This document shows positions 11,272 to 23,809 of a DNA stretch of 64,000 nucleotides, in pieces. Position 1 is the first letter of the stretch. Each line of letters starts with the position of its first letter. The position numbers and the translations under genes are program-made. The notes beneath the pieces are model-generated. The model made no database searches and had not been told where the DNA came from. It saw only the letters and a program-made list of their open reading frames with translations. The DNA lies in the NCBI GenBank assembly GCA_900155495.1, contig FTLJ01000358.1, positions 153,980 through 217,979 on the forward strand, written 5' to 3'. The stretch is from Porogramme epimiltina (Eukaryota > Basidiomycota > Agaricomycetes > Polyporales > Polyporaceae).

Positions 11272-13048
11272 CTAAATAATGTCACATGCGATAGCAATTA
11301 TGCGAAGTAGGAAGTTCCGGAGATATTCCTCGTCCCACGTATCGTTCGTCTGCGTCATGAGGTACATCCGGCCCTTCAGGGTCCAGAAGTGCACCGTGAG
11401 CTTCGAACACGCACCGGTGCGCTGCCCGAACCACACATCGTCTATCTCAAACGCCGGGTCGCTTCCCTCCGAGCCATCTCGGAAGTACTGCAGCGGAATC
11501 GTCCGGTCGATAACGCCGATGTTCGTGACGCTCGCCCTGGTGGACGCCGTCTTCCCCGGCGTGATGCGTGCGGAGACCGCGGTGATGGCGGGCAGGTGGG
11601 GGTTCGCGAGGTACGCGGAGTAGGTGTTCTTGACGTTTTCCATCGCGGCTGCGAGCTGCGCTCTGGTGCCGTTGTTTTCTTTCACGATGGAGCTGGGGTG
11701 TATCACGGGCACCATGGCCAGCGCGCCGACTAGTTGAGAGCGGGCGTTGTATGGTGGAACTTTGAACTTGGATAAGTTGATGCTAGTAGGCGGTCTGAGC
11801 GTTAGCATTTGTTGCAATGGCGAAGATATGTGAGCACATACTAAGAACCCTCACTTGCGACGCAGACGTTGTCCTCTAGAGCGACCTCCTGGTGCGCGCG
11901 GTAGATGGCGAGGGCATGGGCAGCCTCAAAGAGGGTCCCGACAGAGTAGCCCATCTCTTTGGACTTCTTCGCTAGCTTATTCACCATGTCCGCATCTATA
12001 ACTTCGATAACTCGCAGATTTGTCCCTAGTCTCCTGGGTACGTCTCGTGCGGGGCTCATCGTAAGTGTCGTCTGTGATTGGACTGCTGTTAGCAAAGTAC
12101 GATGTGCTGCGCTCAGTTTGTAGTTCACGTACCTTTGCAATAGTCACTCTCTCTTGTATTTCCTTTAAGAGCTCCATACCCTTCGTCTCCCAGTCGCGTT
12201 GAGGCCCGCCAGTAGCTGTTATTGGTCCAGGCGGCAGATTCTTCCACTCTGTGCCCCACGAAAGCTCGTTCTTGACCTCACGCTGAGTTGCGCCTGCGAT
12301 GTAGGTCAACAGAACGCAGAACAGGTTCAAGCATGTATGAGCGTCGAACACTGCGTGTGTTCCGTGCAGCGCAAATGCGCACTCGCCACCGAGATCCAAG
12401 AGGAGGAACGCGCGGAAGTACTGCTGATTCCCGTTCGCGAGAGTGTAGGGAAGGCGGCGGCCGTTGCAGAGCGCAATGAAGCTGTCGACGGAGTGTGGCT
12501 CCTCGATTACTTCCAGCGTTTCTTGAGCCCACGTTTTGGCTTCCTCTGAGCTGAGAGCAGGGGTGTAGACCCAGGAGAGTACGTCCGGCTCATGGATACC
12601 GACTTCAATGGACGAGGACAGGATTGGTGCGACAAAGCTAAGGATAGCGAGTGTAAGCTACAAAACGGTCCCAGTTGGTTTGAATTAGCATACCGGCAGT
12701 ATGAAAGTCCTTCGATAAATCTTTCCCTTAAGCTCTCCCTTGCAACAGTGGTGTGGAGAGTGACGCCAGCCACAGTTTCGCTCAGGCTATAAAAGGAAAT
12801 CTGTCAATCGTCGAAAATGACATCACAGCATGATCGCATACCCGTCCATAACATTGTGTGTTTGCTGCCACACACGTTCGGAACCATACAGCGGGCTATC
12901 GATAAAACAACATGCCGTCGTGTCAGTATAACAACATAACCGAGAGCCCCCTAGCCGTCGCGCACCGGGAGTAACTGATTCCTCCGCCTGGCAACTCGGT
13001 AGGAGTCCAGGGTTGCTCCTCCAGGAATACCTTGATATCCGTGAGCAT
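11272..13048 (-). CDS. HxxxD acyltransferase-like protein (copy 1)
   Basis: A protein of the condensation/alcohol acyltransferase superfamily (CAT-like fold), about 480 residues. These enzymes move an acyl group from a thioester to an alcohol or amine. The catalytic HxxxD is in ALHGTHAVFDAH. The C-terminal DVWFG occupies the place of the family's structural DFGWG motif. The start is the ATG at 13048 (MLTDIKVFLEEQPWTP); the first intron then joins ISYSR to PLYGSERVWQQ, exactly as in copy 2 (IYTR to PLYGSELFWHQ). Further introns lie near 12.65, 12.1 and 11.83 kb. Copy 2 at 23810-25608 is colinear along its whole length. It is transcribed in the same direction as PKS-B and lies 0.5 kb beyond its 3' end, so a partnership with that PKS in chain release or product acylation is a reasonable inference. 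Substrate is unknown. Confidence 0.82.
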
Positions 13049-13567
13049 GTTCGCCTCAAGGTGAAAGTTGTAGAAGTGGCGCGCTCAGCGTTTGCACGGC
13101 CTATAAAGGCCTTCTGCGGCTCCAATTATGTATCAAAGAAGGATCATTGATGGCTTCGTCGGCCACTAAATAGACGCAGTCCATTACATATGGAAGCGGT
13201 GGCACCGGGGGCGGTATCGGAGGGCCAGAAAATGGTGTTCAAAGAGAAATTTTCGACATCCTAGAGTGTCCGGTGGTGGGCGCGTAGACTGGCATCAGAG
13301 CAAGTGATGAAGCACTCCTGGACTTACGACCTACCATTAATATAAGGATGACCGTATGGGGAACTAATCGTAAATTCTTTCAACTAGAGCCAAATAGAAT
13401 ACAGCTGAACGACGGTAACAAAATAATGTGGGTGTACATTGGCCGAACTGTCCAGCTTGAAAGCTACCAGGTAGTAGTGGATTTACGTGCTCTAATGCGG
13501 AGATACAGTATGATTCTATTGGGATAGAGTACACGATTGAAGACTAGTAGAGCCAGGGTCATAACAT
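13049..13567. other. Intergenic region between PKS-B 3' end and acyltransferase 1
   Basis: About 0.5 kb of AT-richer DNA with no open frame worth reporting. It must hold the PKS-B 3' untranslated region and the promoter of acyltransferase 1, both reading leftwards. I see no repeat or distinct motif. Confidence 0.5.
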
Positions 13568-16500
13568 CTACGACTCGGAGACGACCTGATCATTTTCAAT
13601 CTTCTCTTGTAACATCCGGATAGTCACGTCAGCCAGAAGCTGCACCTGCGAGACAGCAAGGAACGGGCGCAGGGCGAACGATAGTGCCGCTGCAGACAGC
13701 GAGTCTACGCCGTATGCAGTGAGGGGGACGTCCACAGATACCTCACTAGCGTCCAAGTCCAATACACGACACACGGTCTCCAAGAGAGTCCGCGCATCCT
13801 TTCCTGCCGCACATCCCTCCTGATCCTCATTAGAGGAACGTTCGGACACCAGGTGATCGTATAGCAGCGAAGGTCCCATGTTGTCTCGAACGGCGCGCCA
13901 GTCGAGCGCAGGGATGTACTGCCAGGGAGGTTTTCCCATCCGGACCTTGCGGATCCCTTCTCCAATATATTCGCAGAGTTCTAGTGGAGAGCGTAAGTGT
14001 GAAGATATGGGCCATGGCTTTGGAAGGAGCTCACCTCGTGCTGTTATCCCCCATTTGATCATGTGACGTACGCTCTTGTTGTATGAGTCGTCACTAAGTG
14101 TTAACACACGACTATCCAGGATGATTGGAGAAACAATCGAGAACGCGTTCTTGTATGCTTTCGTGTGCCCAGCAAGGGCCGAGTTAGCCCTACCACAAAA
14201 CCCGAATGTCAGCAGGCGATGCAATGGAAGGAATACAACACGACTCACGCAGCGTAGTTTGTCTGGCCGGGGTTCCCAAACATGCCAGACACAGACGAGA
14301 AGGTCACTACAAAATCTAGGGAGGACAGGTCGATCGCTCTTTCGAGCGCTCTGAACGCATCAATCTTTGGTGGGAAGACGCGTTCAAAACTGTCTGGAGA
14401 ATGTGACGCGAACATGGCATCTTCGAGTAGAGCGGAGAGTAGTACACATCCTCCAAGAGGAGCATTGATACTGTGTACCAGTCCCGTCATACTGTCCTGG
14501 CATGCTGCGTCGGTCGCAACAAGCCGGACTGTAGCACCACGTTGACTTTGGAGGTACGACAGGATGCGCTCGGCTATGAAGTCCCCACGGAGTTTGAGGC
14601 TATCTGCCCCGGTCCTTGATGTGAGGACAATATTACGAGCACCCTGCTGCACCGCATCGTGAGAACAACTCATCAACACAAATGGTGGACGAACCTCATA
14701 CATCCACAGAGCCATGTGCATACCGAGGCTTCCAATTCCTCCAATGAGGAGGTAAGCCTTCTCCGGGTCGAACAGACTCGGAGCTCTTATGGTCAAATAG
14801 CTGAGATCTGGGAGCAGTGATGTGATGGGGACGTAAGCGGGAGACGAGTTGATGCGATAAGTCGCGGCATGCTTGAGAGCTTCCCCTAGTTCTGCTGGTG
14901 CGCTGACAGCTATTGATTCAATCCCACAGTCGGGATGATTCCAGAGGAGAAGGCGTCCACCGGGAGCAACTAGGCTGCGGAGAATGTTGATAGTGGCCGG
15001 GTCGTGTGTCCCCGAGAGAATGTACTGAGGTTTCTGATGGTAGCATGATTCTAGGTCGTCCCGAGAGAGTGTTGTTACCGAGAGTGTGATCATTCCAAGT
15101 GAGTTGCACACCTGTTCAATCTCATCACGAAGCTCGCAGTCAAGTTCGACAACGACTACCCGCTTGCCGACTAAACGGTTTGGTCTGGAAAATGTGTGCG
15201 TTCCGACGGCAAGTACGACCAGAGTCACGGCGAGAATGGCGACGCCAACATTGTCCTGAAGGAGGTATTGATCGACCTCTGCCAGGCTGTCTTCATGAAC
15301 GACGAGGTGGCTAGCGATGGCTCCAACGGAAATTCCAACTACCGGGCGCGAGTACGTGTCGCTGGTTCCGATGAACGTCCAGGGATTTGAATGGTGCCGG
15401 TCGACCTGGTCGACATGGACAACGACGTGGTCTTGTGGAACGGGATAAGGCAGAGAGACCTGTGCAACGTGATGGCCGTCGATCGTCCATGGCTTCGTGA
15501 GGTCCAGGGGCATCGTTTGCACGGGAGTATCGGAAGGCTGGATGCGTGGCGCAGAGATATTCCCGCTAGCATCTACACGCATCTCGAGCTCCGTCGTCTT
15601 CATCTCCACGAGCTCCATAGCGGCATGTATACGCTGCTTCTGTGTCCATGAGTGGTCGAACGCGGCGACGTAGATAGTCCAAACAGGATACTCTTTGCGG
15701 AGAGACCTTGCAAACCCCTGAGCAGCGTCTCCATCCAAGCTGTCCGCGGACACGAAGAAGAGCGAGAGAGGTTGTAGAGCGTCGCGATGGGCGATCTTGT
15801 GCTGCACTTCCATCTCCTTTCCTCGCAGATAGTCGAATATTAGGATGTCGGATTCCTTTGTCGTACTTCCGCTGGCACATTCGCCGAATTCACTTTTGGA
15901 GTGGCCATTCGCGGCGATCCCGTGCAAAGCGTCCCCGTTGGAGGCCTTCCCGCTTAAGGTGCGTTCGGCTAGGATATCATTGTGCCTGGAGAGAGAGATG
16001 TCGATCGAACGGTAGATTACGTCGAACCCCTTCTCTAGTGGCTTCATGCGATATCCGTGGAGTGCAACTTCCAGTCCCTCCACAACGAACAGTGGAACGC
16101 CGACGCTGTCAACGATGGTGAAGTCGTATACAAGGGAATCTGAAAATATTGGATATCGACGTTAGAGTTAGGCTTTTGCAATGCATCGAATGTGCGCACT
16201 CGGAGTCCAGGCCACAAATTGGGCATATGAATAGGCGGTCTCTGGGAAAGGACACCCGAGATAGCCGGGGCACAGACGGAACGCCCGAATCTTGGACGGC
16301 AGATGATACAGGTTTGGGTCGTGGTTTCCTGTGAGGTAAGGGTGCACCTCGACGTGTATCGCGGCGTCGAATATAGCAGGGTGTACGCAGTAATCTGAGA
16401 AACTGTGAAAGTTGTGAGATCATCAAGAATTCTCAGCGAGAACTTCAACTTACTTAGGGATATCGGCGGTCCTGCCGTTCAGTTCCGTCAACGCTTCCAC

Positions 16501-19500
16501 GGCTCCGCCTGGGCCAGTGCCCAGATAGCATTGACGGATGCGGCGATACATAGGGCCATAGTTCGCGAAGGAAGAGAACTTAGAATAGAACCCTGAAACG
16601 GAAGGGTTAAGTAACGGACACTGCTTCCTCAGGCTATACCAAAACGAAGACCCACCTTGCATGTCTACGGCTTTCAAGCGTCCTTTAATGGCTTCTAGAT
16701 CCAGGGGTGAATGTCCTCTGTCTACCACGGGTTCCGTAGAGAGATAGCCAGTCGCATGCAGGCGATTATACTATGCGCACATTGCATAAAATGACGAAGA
16801 TGGATCTCAAAAGCGACACGCACATGAATTGGCCACGTTGTTGAATAGTCGACAGAGCTTGCACTGCTTACACTCCAGCGTGTGCCTTCGAGCTTAACTT
16901 GAAGTGGAAGCGGCCGCTCTCCTGAAAGCGCAAGAAGTCCATGAAATTCGACATCGAAAACTTCGCTTGCACCGAACTCCAAGGCCTTTAACACAAAATG
17001 AGGAGTGACACATTGGGACAAACCGAACGAACTCACCATCTCGATAAATCCTGCAGCAGGCATGATTGGTTCGCCTTTGATGATATGATCCGCAAGGCCC
17101 GGATGGGTGCGCGTATTGATAGCGAGCTGTGGATAGTTCATTGGGCCGTTTCGATGCTGCCTTTGTCGGGCTAAAACCGCATTGTCCACAGCCCATGGGA
17201 CTACTTTCCGTGTGAACGGATATGCCGGTGTCTTGACTCGCTCTGCCCCAACACTGGCAATCCCACCATAGAGCGCATCGAAATCCACACGGGTGTGCCC
17301 GGCAGCGACGAGCTGCCCAAGCGCACCAAGGAACTCCCGCACCTCTACACAGGTTTGGGGATCACGGGGTCTCCGGAGAGGACATACGATGGTGGAGGAA
17401 GGGCTATGGTCTCGGAGGTACCCTGATAAAACAGGATGTGGCCCGATTTCGACAAACGTGACTCCGGGGTGGGCGGTCACGAGGGCGGAAAGAGCGTCGG
17501 TGAAGAGAACTGGGCCAATCGTGCCGTTCCAGTAGTACTGCGCGTCGAATGGCGTGGAAATTTCCCTGCCGGTTGTTGATGAGTAGACCTTGATAGCGGG
17601 GGAGGTGACTGTATGCTGGGCGAAAACTGCCTCTACGCCTGATACGAACTCGGAGCGGCATGGCTCCATGAGTGCGGAATGCACTGGGACGCGGGTCCGC
17701 AGTCTGCGAGCGAAGATGCCGCGGGTCGTTGCTTTGGCTACAGCTGCGTCGATATGGGCTTCGGCTCCAGAGAGCGTGACAGCATTCGGGGTGTTGTAGC
17801 ATCCGATTGTGAGGACTCCCTGGCCGAGCGCTGTGTGGACCTCGTCGATGATCTTGTGCGCTTCTTCCGGGGTGCAAGACACCGCTGCCATGGTACCTTG
17901 AGAGTGTTCCGCCTGCGCAACGGCGCGACCTCGGGCAATAGAGAGCGCCATAGCCATTTCCTTGGAGCCACAGCCGGACACAGATAAGACTGGAGTCTCG
18001 CCCGCCGAGTGTCCGATGACGATGTCTGGAGTGACGCCAACGGCCGCGAGAGTGTCGACAAGCGCCAGCTGGAGCATGGTGAGAGCTGGGAGCATGACGG
18101 TGCTCGGCCACTGCTCGCCGAGCGTGTCCTGAGGTTCCGCGTGGTCGTCGACGAAAAGGCCAGTGGATTGCACCAGCGATGTGCCTACAATGGATGCGTA
18201 AACATCATCGAGCATGAGAATGGCTTCGCGGAATGGGGTGCACGACGCAAACAGCTCCCGGCCCACTAAAACATCTTTGGATGAGTAATGGTGAACTTTT
18301 TATTGCATACAGACGTACTGTTGAAATGTTGGGAGCCTTGACCAGAGAATACGAACACGATCGGCGGGCGTGTCTTGGGGGACAGAATTGGGTCGCTGAA
18401 TCGCGGACCCGCGTCAGGCAACATGTCGGGCGCGCCGCCACCGACGACGGCCCACGACCGCCACGTCATGGAACGGGCACGACGCCCCAAGGTCCTCCCC
18501 AGGGAGAACAATGGTAACTTGACACGGTCGCGGGTGTCCATTTCTCGCGAGAGCGCTTCCCCAACAGCGGTTGTGGAACGTGGAGAAAGTCCGCCAGCTA
18601 CGAGTAGTACCGGGATACGACTGAAAGACCTTTCGCGCCAGAACGGTTGCCGAAGGAGTTGAGGAGGTGCGCCTTCGACGACCACATGTCCATTGGCACC
18701 ACCGATACCAGAGCTTGTCATTGCGACCAGTGGTCTACCCGACTGAGATCTTGCACAAAGCGGTTCTGGCTCCATAAGGACGCGGAGACGATGCTCCCTC
18801 CAGCGGATACTTGGGTTGAGCGTTTTGATGTTCACATTGGGCGGAATGACCCCTCGTTCGAGAACGCCACAAACTTTGCAGAGCGAGGCGAGGAGCGAGC
18901 ATATCTCGAGATGCCTAGGGAGGATGTAATGTAAGTTTTCATACTTGGCATGTACCATTCACCAGAGGCGTACCCGATATTGCCCTTCACGCTGCCTAGA
19001 ATGAGATCTTGGTCGCGCTTGAATTCAGCTCCAACCCAGTTGGCCTCTGTTGGGTCTCCCTGTGCAGTGCCTGGGGGGGTGAATAAAGAGTTATGGTCGT
19101 GCTTAATGTAAGCGAGCTTACGAGACGTACCTGTAGCATGTAGTTCCAAGAAATCGACCTCATGGGGGGAGCGCCCTGCCATCTTGAAAGCACGCAACAT
19201 CGCGTCGCGTTGGGCCTCTGCTGATGGCGCATTCGCTGGAACCAATGCCCCTGATGAGTTAACTCCCGTCCCAAGAATCTGACGTATACTGCACGGTGAA
19301 TACGATATTGAGGACGATGCGACTTCTGCGTACCGTTCCATAGATGTGGTCATGGTCCGCCAAAGCCGCGTCGAGAGGCTTCAGCGTGATTACAACAACT
19401 CCCTCACCGCGACCAAAACTGGATATTTTGATAAGCAAGGACCGATTTTACAAGGGAATGACATACCCATTTGCGGAAACATCGAAAGGCTTACACTTCC

Positions 19501-20399
19501 CATCAGCAGATAGAATCCCTCCTTGTGTATACGAAAGCCACTCCGCAAATCTTGAAAGCACGACAGAGCGTTAGCCATTGTTGCACGCAAGATTATATCG
19601 AGAACTCATACCGATGATTGATCTGGCAGCCACCCACGACAGCTGCATCGCACTCTCCGTTGCGGAGGGCTTGCACAGCGAGGTGCGTAGCGTACATGCT
19701 TGAGCTACACGCGGTATCGACAGGTACTGTCGGACCCCGGAGGTCGAGGTGATACGACACGCGGTTCGCCACCATGCATGGCGTATATGCAAACGAACCA
19801 GACGCTTCTGCATCTTCCTACAAGAGCGACACGTTAGAGAGTCGTATCGTACACAAAACATAAACGCACGTGGCCGGAGATAGAAAATATGTCGTGTGCC
19901 ACGCCAGACATGTAGCACCCGACATTTTTGCCTCGATAGTCTATGCCGGAGTCGCAAAGGGAGAGGAAGGTGGTTTCGATGAGCTTGCGGGTGCTGAGGG
20001 GCATGAGCCGGGCGTCCTTGGACGTAATTCCGAACTCCATATGGTCGAAAAGGTCGAGGTCTTTCAAAAACGCCCCCGTGTCCGTAAGCACTTGTCCGAC
20101 GGCATGTCCTTTGATCCTTGAAAACGTTTCAAACGTAAGTACATGGACACCATAGTAGAGACTTATTATACTTCTGCGGGTTAAAGCGTGTCAAGGGAAT
20201 ATGCTCGTATGCTTCTCCTTTGTTCATGAGGAAATCAAAGAAAGCGTCGTAATCGAGATTCGTGTCAGCCCATGTTCCACTGGGTAGCTGTGCGGCGATT
20301 CCAACCTACAAACGGAAACTTAACAGCTCAATTTCAGTATAGAAAACGGTAGACGCGTACAATAGCGACATGCTGGGGATGCGCCATTAGAGGGGCCAT
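13568..20399 (-). CDS. PKS-B: reducing polyketide synthase (KS-AT-DH-degenerate ER-KR-ACP), complete
   Basis: A complete fungal iterative type I PKS of roughly 2,000 residues. It starts at ATG 20399 (MAPLMAHPQHVAIVGIAAQL). The KS (about 20.4-18.8 kb) has Cys in DTACSSS (codon 19707-19709), HATGT completed across an intron, and NIGH completed across another. The AT (18.3-17.3 kb) has GHSAGE (Ser codon 18006-18008). The DH (17.1-16.05 kb) has His in [11 protein letters not shown] and Asp in HPAIFDAAIH. The 15.9-14.8 kb part is ER-like, but VVVELDCELRDE stands where the NADPH glycine loop belongs. The KR (14.8-14.0 kb) has GGIGSLG and TFSSVSG with QTNYAA. The ACP has GVDSLS (Ser codon 13700-13702). 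There is no methyltransferase or thioesterase. About 15-20 short introns were inferred. It is the most divergent of the three PKSs here. The expected chain is beta-reduced and dehydrated but not enoyl-reduced. Confidence 0.92.
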
Positions 20400-21166
20400 C
20401 CTGGAATTTGCTTCGAGATATGCTGTTACGCATTCGTAGACCCATTATAATGCATATGAAGTGTTGTTGCTGGACCCCAGACACTCAAAGAGGACACTTC
20501 TCTATAGATCGCGTCCGTAGGCGTTGTCCTTCTCGTTCCCTGATGAGGTTGTCAGTTGCCGCTCCGAGGGTGACGTGAATCAGAGCAGCGCACATCTCCA
20601 AGCGTTTAAACTGATAGTTCCGCTGGCCCGCGGCCAACCAGGCATGGCAGGAGTGAAACGCAACGTGCAGGATTTCGAAGCCCCAAAGTGCCGGCCACTC
20701 AGGAGGACATGATATCGGAGACAGAACATCGTGGCGAGCAAAACCGCAATGCCGAACAGACCGTGCAAATTGCTGCGCGCCCACTAAATCGGGCACATGT
20801 TGTTCCCGGAACAGGCGCTCTTGTGCCGCTTCTTATACTTCTTGCTTACGTAAATAGCACCGTGATGTCGGAACCTTCAGTCTCGACAAAAGGAATCGAC
20901 AAGACCATCACTCCGTCGCAGGCGTGCAATGTGCACTGTGATTACCTCTAACCGATGTTTATACTATCAGGGCGTATCTCGACTGGGTGTGCCTGATGTT
21001 TTCCAAATCGTCCGCGGCAGGATGTATCATTCATCATCCCACAGAGCTAGTGAACGAACCATGGCATGATGTGATATCGTATCGACAAAACCTAGCAAGA
21101 ACAAAGAGACTGCCCGTCGGACGGGAGACCTAAGGCAGGGACAAGAGTGGTACACTGCATAACGGA
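20400..21166. other. Intergenic region, PKS-B upstream and MFS-1 downstream
   Basis: This holds the PKS-B promoter and MFS-1 terminator region, both on the minus strand. A 103-codon minus-strand frame at 20485-20796 has no domain or paralogue in the window and is not called. I see nothing else. Confidence 0.5.
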
Positions 21167-22727
21167 CTATACATGTGCCGTTAACTCGCGGCTAAGAATC
21201 AAACGAGTCCATACGAAGAATATGGAGCCCGCCAGTAGCGACACGCCGGTCAGGATCATCATTCCAATGTAGGATCCGCTCTCATCTTTGATCGTTACGC
21301 CCGCAGCGGGGCCTCCGGCCAGCGTCCTACACACACCCCGTCGCAGAGGGCACGTAGTCAGCAACCTCAACAAGCCAAAAAAAGGTGTGACTACTCACGG
21401 GAAAGACACGATCGAGTATATCACACCCACCCGCGTCCCGATCTCCCTTATGTCGGAGATTTGTGCGACGCACGGAATGATGAGCACGTTGAAAGCGCCT
21501 TGGAAGAACCCGAAGAAGGCGGCGAAGAGCATGATTGCGACTACAGTCTTCGCAAAGGGCCAAAACACGAGCGCGGAGAGGCCCATCAGGACGATGCAAG
21601 GGATCATCGCGTTGTAGCGCCCATAACGGTCCGCGAGCGCGGGAGGTATAATGCGCCCAAAGATTCCGCCTGCGTTGAGGACCGCGAGGGCATAGAAAGC
21701 GGTTTGTGGGTCGACTCCGTGCGCAATGGCGTAGTCGACCACATAGAAGGAGGGAACGAACAATCCTGCGTTTGCTTTGTCAGGGTGTTGCAAGGAGAGC
21801 GCAAGGGGGCTGACGTACCCAAACAGATGGGTATGCTCCCAGTGACCAAAAGCATGAACTTGAAGTCGCGGAACATCTTCACGTCGAACCAGGGCATGCT
21901 CTGACGAGGCGTCTTTAGGTTACTCGATACGGTCATGACTGTGACCCCACATAATGCCAGCGTGATGAAGCCTGTCGCGCGCACGGTCCAGCCGAAGCCG
22001 ATAGTGGCGAAGAGACGCTGGTACATGATCGGCCAAACGACTCCTCCAAGCCCAGAGCCGGACGCGGCGACACCTATGGCGAGGCTGCGCTTCTTGAGGA
22101 AGAATGTGGAGACGGCAGAAAGCGAGGGATAGAATCTGGGAGATGGTTAGCTATGAGGCAGCAGTCAAGGAGACGATAGAACGCACATAGTCCCAATACC
22201 AACGCCAACCACGAGCCCTTGTGCGAGGATGAAGCTATAGTATCTTGATGATATACTCGTCATCATGGTTCCGAAGACGAGAATGAGAGTTCCTGCAGCC
22301 AATATTGGTCGTGGACCCCATGCATCGTGTAGCCGACCAACTACTCCACCCTACAGGATCAAGCGAACGACCACTTGTCAGCACATTCGTGAAGGGAAAG
22401 CAGAGGTGTACCCACGGAAAAGAAGAATATCCAGAGCTGCAACGAGCCAATCCACGCGATGGTGGATGGGGGCAGGCTTTTCAGCTGGTTCTCCGCGTAA
22501 AACGTTTGGAAGGTGCCGAACGAGTTGAGCTGCCCAAAGGTGCAAAACATGGCGAGGAAGGTGCCGAATACAGTCAGCCAGGCCTTTGTGCCACCATCGG
22601 GGAACACGACTGCGGCGGGGACGGACGGGGCAGGGGGCGGGGCGGTGTCCGACTGCTCTTTGGGCTCGTCTGCGCGGACTGAGTTTGTTGAGGCGGATGA
22701 CGGAAACTTGAGTTGTATATCGGCCAT
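21167..22727 (-). CDS. MFS transporter, monocarboxylate-transporter-like (copy 1)
   Basis: A 12-helix major facilitator of the MCT/SLC16-like fungal group, expected in the plasma membrane. The ATG at 22727 opens a hydrophilic, proline-rich N-terminus, followed by FPDGGTKAWLTVFGTFLAMF, the typical MCT entry into helix 1. Later landmarks are GRLHDAWGPRPIL in loop 2-3, SGSGLGGVVWPIMYQRL, SALVFWPFAKTV and SDIREIGTRVGVIYSIVSFP. Introns lie near 22.39-22.34, 22.19-22.14, 21.82-21.77 and 21.40-21.33 kb. The protein aligns end to end with copy 2 at 49135-50729. It is divergent from acyltransferase 2 with about 1.1 kb between. In this setting it may export the metabolite or carry an organic acid; the family alone does not decide substrate or direction. 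Confidence 0.88.
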
Positions 22728-23809
22728 GCCTGTGGTCTACTGGTGGAAAGGGGGGGCTCGAGCGGACGGACTGACGGACGAGGAGGCGTGAAGGGCGTCT
22801 AGGGAGGAGGGGAAGAGGCCGAGGCGGGAGGGAGGGGCAGTCGGTACCAGCGTCGCTGCAGCGCAACAGCAGGGCGACGTGGGTAGAGTGGGACAGAGGG
22901 AGCCTGCACAGACCCCATAGTGCCGTGTACTGATCAGTACCGCAGGTTTCCAGAAAGGACTTGGAGGCGGTCTCGGTGAAGGAAAGTCAAAACGGTGGAT
23001 GGCCCGATCGACGACGTCTTCAATCTCCCGCCGAAGGACGGATGTCCGGCGGGCGTGCCGCAGTAGACGCCGCTACTACGCGCTGTAGCAGGAACCTAAT
23101 CTGAAAGGCAGGCGTCAGGGAATGCGTATGGAAGTCGAAATCGTGGCCGGGAATGCACACTACGAATGTGCCAGCTCGGACTCGCGGCGGCCAGATCCGA
23201 CATGAACGCCGGGTCCGACGCGCCCAGGTACCCGTGCCGGCGCCGGCATGGGCGCAGCCGGTGAGAGTTCAATTTCCGACATCCATCATTTTCTTCTCCG
23301 ACTCCGCCGTTCGCCGCTCCCGGCGCTACGCCCGGAATCATTTTGATTCTTCTCTGCTGCTGCTGTCGTCCTCGATCATCCCTCCCAGCTGTAGAGCACG
23401 CTGTAGATAGTGAACCACCATCAGAATCCGACATGAATCTAAAGTGCGTGCTATCGTTGTGCCTTACCCGGCCAAGCCGCAGCCGTGTGACAAAACATGC
23501 TCATTGTGTTGAAACAGGATATGCATGCGAATCGCATAATGTTTAGTGGAACGTTGTCAGATCGGGGACCAGGGCAGTCACTGCTCCTCCAAATGTCAAT
23601 CTGTCAAGATACGCCTACCCGGACCCTGCCATGTCGATTGCGTGCCGCCTTTGTTCAATTCAGAGAAGTTTACTTCCCGCTCTGCCTTTCTTACTATCCA
23701 TTTCGAGTATTCCTTTCGTGAGGACTATATACCGAGGCGAGGCGAATGATGGTGGTGCCGACCTCTACTCCCCGCCTACTCCATCATCCGCCAGTCCAGA
23801 TTGCTTAGT
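22728..23809. other. Bidirectional promoter region between MFS-1 and acyltransferase 2
   Basis: About 1.1 kb separates two start codons on opposite strands, so it should carry both promoters. It contains purine-rich stretches near 22.74-22.83 kb. Short open frames on both strands show no domain. A TATA-like element for acyltransferase 2 is listed separately. Confidence 0.45.
23726..23731 (+). promoter_or_regulatory. TATA-like element of acyltransferase 2
   Basis: TATATA in the context GACTATATACC lies 84 bases upstream of the ATG at 23810. This is resemblance only. Confidence 0.4.

Noticed and set aside
15860..17130. A C-methyltransferase domain between DH and the ER-like region of the PKSs.
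   Set aside because: The interval is too short and no SAM-binding glycine motif was found in any of the three copies.
18930..19000. KS of PKS-B seeming to have Tyr instead of the catalytic His after NIG.
   Set aside because: The Tyr is intron sequence; the next exon supplies CAT, giving NIGH.
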